NCBI GenBank assembly: GCA_047619685.1 | Contig: JBLHLC010000063.1 | Span: forward strand, 1-16,455 | DNA: 16,455 bases | Source of the DNA: JABDJZ01 sp047619685 | GTDB lineage: Bacteria > Bacteroidota > Rhodothermia > Rhodothermales > UBA10348 | Direction of reading: 5' to 3' | Shown: positions 12,438-16,455 of the stretch, piece after piece | Numbering within the stretch: the first letter of the stretch is position 1 | Layout of the letters: each line of letters starts with the position of its first letter | The notes under the pieces: model-generated | The model's input: only the letters and a program-made list of their open reading frames with translations | What the model was told of the DNA's origin: nothing | The model's database searches: none | Position numbers and translations under genes: made by a program

Positions 12438-15158
12438 ATGATCCAGAGGTACACCCGAGTGCTGGCCGCCTTCGGCGCACTGGCACTCCTTACGACCAGT
12501 CTGTCCATGGCGCAGTCCAGCGTCTCCGGAACCGTGACTGATTTTGAGACCGGCGATCCGCTCCCCGGCGCAAACGTTCTAATTCAGGGCACCACGCAAG
12601 GCACAGCCACAGATGTGAACGGCCGTTACACACTCGATGGTGTGGCCAACGGCTCGTACAATCTGGTGGCCACCTTTGTAGGCTACGAGTCAACCGTCAA
12701 GGTGCTCATTGTTCGGGGCTCCAGTGTCACGCTCAATCTTGACTTGACCTTCGCCAACCAGGCGCTCGACGCGCTTGAGGTGTTCGCTTCCCGAGCCATC
12801 GACCGTGAGACGCCCGTTGCGGCCACCACGATCGACAAGGTTCAGATCCAGCAGAGTCTCGGCTCCCGGGATATCCCGCTTGTCCTCGACACCGCGCCGT
12901 CTGTGTACGCAACCGCATCCGGCGGTGGTGCCGGTGATGCCCGCATCAACGTTCGTGGTTTCAACCAACGCAACGTAGCCGTCATGATCAACGGCGTGCC
13001 CGTCAATGACATGGAGAACGGCTGGGTGTACTGGTCCAACTGGGACGGAGTCGGCGATGCCGCTTCCTCAATCCAGCTCCAGCGCGGCCTGAGTGCCGTG
13101 AACCTGGCTACCCCCTCGATCGGTGGCACACTCAACATCGTGACTGACCCGGCAGCAATGCGAAAGGGCGGAATGGTGAAGCAGGAAGTTGGCCGCGGCG
13201 GGTTCTTCAAGAGCACAGTGATGGGCTCGACCGGACTTGTTGACGGCAAGTACGGCATCACGCTGGCGGGCGTCCGCAAGTTTGGTGACGGCTTCATTGA
13301 CGGTACGTTCACCGACGCCTGGGCCTACTACGGCGCGGCGACGTACGCTATCAGCTCGAAGAATCGACTCGACCTGTTCGCCTTCGGTGCTCCGCAGCGT
13401 CACGGCCAGAACCTGTACCGCCAGAACATCGGCGCCTACGATCAGGACTTTGCTTCCGGCCTTGACTCCTATGACGAGGCTGCGTTTGGCAAGTACAATG
13501 AGGCCGGGCGCTACTTCAACCAGAATTGGGCACCGGTCACGGGCTACAGCGCCGATCAGTCCGTCGGCTCGAACACGGTGAAGCGCAATGACGGCGGGAA
13601 AATCTGGGAGCGAGAGAACTTCTACCACAAACCGCAGGCCAACCTCAACTGGTACAGCCAACTGAGCGATCAGATGCTCCTGACCACGGTTGCCTACTAC
13701 TCCGGCGGCACGGGTGGCGGTACTGGAACCCTCGGCTCAAGCATCGTTCGCGAGGGCTTCAATGGCCAGTCTCCTTGGTTCAACAACGCACCTTACACCA
13801 TTGACTGGAACGCGGTAATCGATCGCAACGCAGCCAATGCTGACGGCGCGCGCACCATCCTACGGAACAGCCGGAATAACCAGACCACGTTGGGTGTCAT
13901 CTCGAAGCTCAAGTACGAGTTTTCAGAGCCTCTGACCGTTGAGGTCGGACTCGACTGGCGCACGGCGACCATCGAGCACTACCGCGAGGTCCGTGACCTC
14001 CTCGGGGCGGACTTCTACCGCTGTAACGATTCCAACCGCTGTGGCTCGTCCGACTTCTGGACCGGAGACCAGGAGGTCCGCGGCCTCGGCGACAAGATCG
14101 ACTACAACTTCGACAACACGGTTGACTGGTTCGGCGGCTTCGCCCAAGGCGAGTACCGTCAGGATGACGTTTCGGCCTACGGAATGGTTGGCCTGTCCAA
14201 CATCAAGTACGGATACACAAACAACTTCGTAGCCGGCGCTGATGGCAACGCACTAACCTCCGAGAGCGACAACATTCTCGGAGTGCAGATCAAGGGTGGC
14301 GGTCTCGCTGCAATCAACGAGAACGTGGACCTTTACGCCAACGTAGGCTACGTCTCCAAGGTGCCAATCTTTGACGGTGTGATTGATGACCGAGCTGGCA
14401 CCCTCAACACCGACCCGAAGAACGAGAAGTTCTACTCCTTCGAGTTTGGTGCTTACTGGAATCCTGATCCGATGCTCAGCGCGAAACTGAACATCTACTC
14501 CACCAAGTGGGAGGACCGCACGTTCACGCGTGGCGTCCAGCTGGCTGACGGTTCTGAAGGGCTCATCAACCTGACCGGCCTCGACGCCCTGCATCAGGGT
14601 ATCGAGGTTGAAATGGCCTACCAGCCGTTCACCATGGCCCGACTCGATGTTGGCGCATCCTTTGGCAACTGGCGCTACACGAATGATGTGGCCGGCAGCT
14701 ACCGTCCCGATGCCCGCGTCGAAGACGTCCAGGCCTTCAACTTCTTCATCGACAACCTGAAGGTCGGCGACTCCCCGCAGACTCAGATCGCACTCGGTCT
14801 GTCCGTCTTCCCGATGGACGGACTGGATATCCAGGCTGTGGTCAAGCATTACGCCAACCACTACGCTGACTTCGATCCCTTCTCCCGGTCCAACCCGAGC
14901 GATCGCAAGCAGAGCTGGGAGGCACCCAACTACCAGTTGGTTGACTTCCACGTCAACTACGACCTGCCGCAGACGGGACTTCCGGTGGACATCCAGTTGT
15001 TCGCCCACTTGTTCAATGCACTCGACGCCGTGTATGTACAGGATGCGCTGGACAACTCCCAGTTCAACTCCTGGGACCAGGATCACGATGCAGACGACGC
15101 TGAGGTTTACCTCGGACTGCCACGCTCGTTCAACTTCGGAACCCGCGTGACCTTCTAG
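12438..15158 (+). CDS. TonB-dependent outer-membrane receptor with carboxypeptidase-regulatory-like N-domain
   Basis: A 906-residue protein. Signal peptide at 1-26 (LAAFGALALLTTSLSMAQ). Residues 28-104 form a CarboxypepD_reg-like beta-sandwich (SVSGTVTDFETGDPLPGANV, GTATDVNGRYTLDGV, VGYES). A TonB-box-like ETPVAATT is at 124-131. The plug spans about 135-240 (IPLVLDTAPSVYATASGGG, INVRGFNQRNVAVMINGVPV, SSIQLQRGLSA, SIGGTLNIVTD). From about 245 the rest is a 22-strand-type barrel with alternating polar/aromatic strands, ending in FNFGTRVTF, the C-terminal phenylalanine signal for outer-membrane assembly. An acidic loop DQDHDADDAE near 880-889 may bind a cation. No SusD-like gene follows; a strong terminator does, so it is monocistronic. 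Substrate unknown; there is no nearby transport gene to suggest one. Codon use looks more regular and C-ending than in the fragments around it, consistent with an expressed gene. Confidence 0.94.
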   Translation: MIQRYTRVLAAFGALALLTTSLSMAQSSVSGTVTDFETGDPLPGANVLIQGTTQGTATDVNGRYTLDGVANGSYNLVATFVGYESTVKVLIVRGSSVTLNLDLTFANQALDALEVFASRAIDRETPVAATTIDKVQIQQSLGSRDIPLVLDTAPSVYATASGGGAGDARINVRGFNQRNVAVMINGVPVNDMENGWVYWSNWDGVGDAASSIQLQRGLSAVNLATPSIGGTLNIVTDPAAMRKGGMVKQEVGRGGFFKSTVMGSTGLVDGKYGITLAGVRKFGDGFIDGTFTDAWAYYGAATYAISSKNRLDLFAFGAPQRHGQNLYRQNIGAYDQDFASGLDSYDEAAFGKYNEAGRYFNQNWAPVTGYSADQSVGSNTVKRNDGGKIWERENFYHKPQANLNWYSQLSDQMLLTTVAYYSGGTGGGTGTLGSSIVREGFNGQSPWFNNAPYTIDWNAVIDRNAANADGARTILRNSRNNQTTLGVISKLKYEFSEPLTVEVGLDWRTATIEHYREVRDLLGADFYRCNDSNRCGSSDFWTGDQEVRGLGDKIDYNFDNTVDWFGGFAQGEYRQDDVSAYGMVGLSNIKYGYTNNFVAGADGNALTSESDNILGVQIKGGGLAAINENVDLYANVGYVSKVPIFDGVIDDRAGTLNTDPKNEKFYSFEFGAYWNPDPMLSAKLNIYSTKWEDRTFTRGVQLADGSEGLINLTGLDALHQGIEVEMAYQPFTMARLDVGASFGNWRYTNDVAGSYRPDARVEDVQAFNFFIDNLKVGDSPQTQIALGLSVFPMDGLDIQAVVKHYANHYADFDPFSRSNPSDRKQSWEAPNYQLVDFHVNYDLPQTGLPVDIQLFAHLFNALDAVYVQDALDNSQFNSWDQDHDADDAEVYLGLPRSFNFGTRVTF

Positions 15159-15175
15159 GTCTGCCCGCGCGATTC

Positions 15176-15201
15176 GCCCGAGCAAGAAGCTGCCTTCGGG
15201 C
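15176..15201. repeat. Small hairpin ahead of the terminator
   Basis: GCCCGA (15176-15181) and TCGGGC (15196-15201) pair around a 14-nt loop, just after the receptor stop and directly before the intrinsic terminator. Possibly a 3' mRNA-stabilising stem. Confidence 0.45.
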
Positions 15202-15203
15202 TG

Positions 15204-15239
15204 AGCCCCCCATCCGGTCAACGGGTGGGGGGCTTTTTT
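15204..15239 (+). terminator. Intrinsic (rho-independent) terminator of the receptor gene
   Basis: Left arm AGCCCCCCATCCG (15204-15216), loop GTCAA, right arm CGGGTGGGGGGCT (15222-15234); the stem is continuous apart from one T-G wobble and is followed by six T (15234-15239). It begins 46 nt after the receptor stop codon. Confidence 0.93.
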
Positions 15240-15304
15240 GTGAACCTATCCGGATATCGCGGATCCGGCATCAGGCCAACGAGAGGCCGTCGTATTATCG
15301 GCGG

Positions 15305-15481
15305 GTGAAGACGCTCCGGGCCATATGGGCCTGGTTTGCCATCGGATCACTCATTGTCCTATGGGTGCCCATCATGGAGGTCATCAACCTACTTGACCGG
15401 GATCCGGTCAAGTTCCGGACCGGACGGTGGTTTCTTAGGCTTGGAAGCGTCATGACCCGCAGGACTGCTCCAACGGCGTGA
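15305..15481 (+). pseudogene. 1-acyl-sn-glycerol-3-phosphate acyltransferase (PlsC-like), N-terminal fragment
   Basis: A GTG at 15305 opens a 58-codon frame beginning VKTLRAIWAWFAIG, with a transmembrane helix (SLIVLWVPIMEVINLL) and then DRDPVKFRTGRWFLRLGSV. This is the usual N-terminal anchor of PlsC-type acyltransferases in this phylum, where a V-N-P-x-W segment and the HxxxxD catalytic motif should follow. Instead homology stops after about VMTR (15455-15460) and the frame ends at TGA 15479-15481. The catalytic domain is absent, so the fragment is not functional. The cut lies at the border with the hydrolase fragment. Confidence 0.62.
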
Positions 15482-15576
15482 CGGTTGAACTCTGGCAGAT
15501 TCAGGGCGGGGCTCACAGTCCGCAGTTTAGTCCCTCGCTAGCTGAGCCGGTGTTGGCGTGGTTGGAAGGGGCGTGA
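15463..15576 (+). pseudogene. Alpha/beta-hydrolase (esterase / PHB-depolymerase-like), C-terminal fragment
   Basis: In a different frame from the PlsC piece, codons from 15463 read DCSNGVTVELWQIQGGAHSP and then SLAEPVLAWLEGA before TGA at 15574-15576. The pattern 'C-x-G-V-x-V-E-x-W-x-I-x-G-G-x-H-x-P ... V-x-x-W-L' is the end of LpqC/PHB-depolymerase-like esterases, with the His of GGAH as the catalytic-triad histidine. The nucleophile and everything before are gone. Its stop overlaps the start of the next gene (GTGA), suggesting the parent gene was in one operon with the cyanophycinase-like gene. Confidence 0.52.
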
Positions 15577-16455
15577 CCTTAGGCCTAAGCAGGGTCACAT
15601 CCCGAGTAGCGGCCGCGTTTTTCGCGCTGCTGGTGTTGGGTTGTGACGCGTCGGCACAACAGGATGCTAGCCTTGAGTTAGAGCCGCTTCCTGCGCTGGA
15701 CCTGTGCCCCACGCCCACATCGGGGATCTTCGAAGGCGGTAGAAACCTCGGTCGCGAGGATGCTCGAGCGACGCCCACCCGGTTGTTGGTCCTCATGGGC
15801 GGAAGCCGCGAGGTGGACGAGGCCAGCCGGGAGTTCGTGGCCTCGGCTGTTGGCGGGGATCTACTAATCCTGCGCGCTTCGGGATCAGTCACGAGCTACC
15901 CAGACTACTTCGTGGATGACCTCCAGCCTGATCCTTCCCCTGCCAGCGTCGTGACGGTCAAGACCGACCCGGCCAGCGCCGGATCCGCCGCCTCTGTGGC
16001 TTGTCGGGTGACGCGGGCCGAGGCCATCTGGCTCGCGGGCGGAAACCAGTGGAATTATCTCGGAGGGTGGCCAGCTTCGCTCCACGACTCGCTGGCTGCC
16101 GCCACATCGCGAGGCGTCTCCTTTGGAGGCACCAGCGCAGGCTCCATGTCGCTGGGCGAATGGGCATTCGACGCCCGGAATGGGACCGTCTCTTCGGCGA
16201 CTGCGCTTGCGGAGCCTACTCACCTGGACGTCAGTGTGTCTCTGTCCGACTTTCCGCAGCCAGAGCTCGCCGGCATGCTGGTGGATACCCACTTTATGGA
16301 GAGGGACCGTGAGGGACGACTACTGGCGTTTCTGGCGCGTGCGGGGTCAGACGGCGACCAAGTGACAGGAGTGGGCATCGACGAGCGCACGGCTGTGGTT
16401 ATTCGGGACGGCCGCTTTAGGGTCCTCTCCGGCGGAGGGTCGATCTGGCTTTACC
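15573..16455 (+). CDS. Cyanophycinase-like exopeptidase (peptidase S51 family), 3' end outside window
   Basis: 294 codons are visible, open to the right edge. The N-terminus has a hydrophobic signal (residues 12-23) ending LLVLGC24, a plausible though imperfect lipobox, or alternatively a signal-peptidase-I site near ASA-Q. The domain runs from about 70: TRLLVLMGGSREVDE, IWLAGGNQWNYL (152-163), SFGGTSAGS (183-191, nucleophile Ser188) and LVDTHFMERDREGRLLAFLA (237-256), the last being the D-x-H-F-x-x-R-x-R-x-G-R-L signature of cyanophycinases. A GVGIDERTAVVI strand follows (266-277). True cyanophycinases hydrolyse cyanophycin to beta-Asp-Arg; exported homologues outside cyanobacteria may act on other isoaspartyl-type peptides, so the substrate is open. 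The start is GTG at 15573, overlapping the stop of the hydrolase remnant; no ATG gives a signal peptide. It may now lack its original promoter. Confidence 0.86.
   Translation, partial: MTLGLSRVTSRVAAAFFALLVLGCDASAQQDASLELEPLPALDLCPTPTSGIFEGGRNLGREDARATPTRLLVLMGGSREVDEASREFVASAVGGDLLILRASGSVTSYPDYFVDDLQPDPSPASVVTVKTDPASAGSAASVACRVTRAEAIWLAGGNQWNYLGGWPASLHDSLAAATSRGVSFGGTSAGSMSLGEWAFDARNGTVSSATALAEPTHLDVSVSLSDFPQPELAGMLVDTHFMERDREGRLLAFLARAGSDGDQVTGVGIDERTAVVIRDGRFRVLSGGGSIWLY

Noticed and set aside
14253..15221. A 322-codon minus-strand open frame
   Set aside because: Antisense of the receptor barrel; it is long only because of the GC-rich codon pattern and has no recognisable motif.
1..16455. 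CRISPR array, tRNA/rRNA genes, insertion sequences or integrase attachment sites
   Set aside because: No regularly spaced repeats, cloverleaf-like sequence, transposase or integrase motif was seen on either strand; tRNA detection by eye is limited.

Overview
The window reads as a GC-rich (by eye about 60-65 %) chromosomal segment from a bacterium of the Bacteroidota/Rhodothermota type, most likely a Rhodothermota-like aerobe. The clues are a beta-propeller sensor of the two-component-regulator type, a TonB-dependent receptor with an N-terminal carboxypeptidase-regulatory domain, a short TonB-like energy transducer, a lipoprotein di-haem peroxidase, a secreted M28 peptidase, and starts that mostly lack a Shine-Dalgarno sequence. 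This placement is an inference from gene content, not from a marker gene.

Layout, left to right. A 5'-intact, 3'-truncated propeller sensor gene (minus strand, 1-1439) diverges from a TonB-like gene (1572-2114). A di-haem cytochrome c peroxidase lipoprotein (minus, 2129-3262) converges on it. A compact RHH antitoxin / PIN toxin pair (3485-4242) follows, preceded by a perfect palindrome touching its start. An intergenic block rich in inverted repeats (4260-4349) precedes a secreted M28 aminopeptidase (4415-6046), whose stop codon lies in a 14-bp tandem duplication. A small hypothetical minus-strand gene (6096-6299) lies next. Then come a WYL-domain regulator (6507-7547) and, 57 nt behind it, a 1140-residue protein joining a Cas4/RecB-like nuclease, a DEDD RNase H-like exonuclease and an SF1B helicase (7605-11027). 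This pair is the best candidate for an interesting system: WYL regulators often control anti-phage loci, and the enzyme carries three nucleic-acid activities.

The right part is a gene graveyard around one intact gene. A solitary DUF433 gene (minus, 11048-11281) is followed by the middle of a class V aminotransferase joined in frame to the start of a sodium:neurotransmitter-symporter gene, with a TAG exactly where the NSS motif GNVWRFPY has its tyrosine, then by a frameshifted fragment of an unrecognised gene (to 12319). A complete 906-residue TonB-dependent receptor (12438-15158) ends in a strong intrinsic terminator. Behind it is a second scar: the N-terminus of a PlsC-type acyltransferase abutting the C-terminus of an alpha/beta-hydrolase (15305-15576). 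That fragment overlaps by GTGA the start of a cyanophycinase-like (peptidase S51) secreted protein that runs off the right edge.

Functionally, the TonB-like protein, the receptor, the peptidase and the sensor fit an outer-membrane nutrient-scavenging lifestyle, but they are not arranged as one operon. No rRNA, tRNA, CRISPR array, transposase or integrase was seen.
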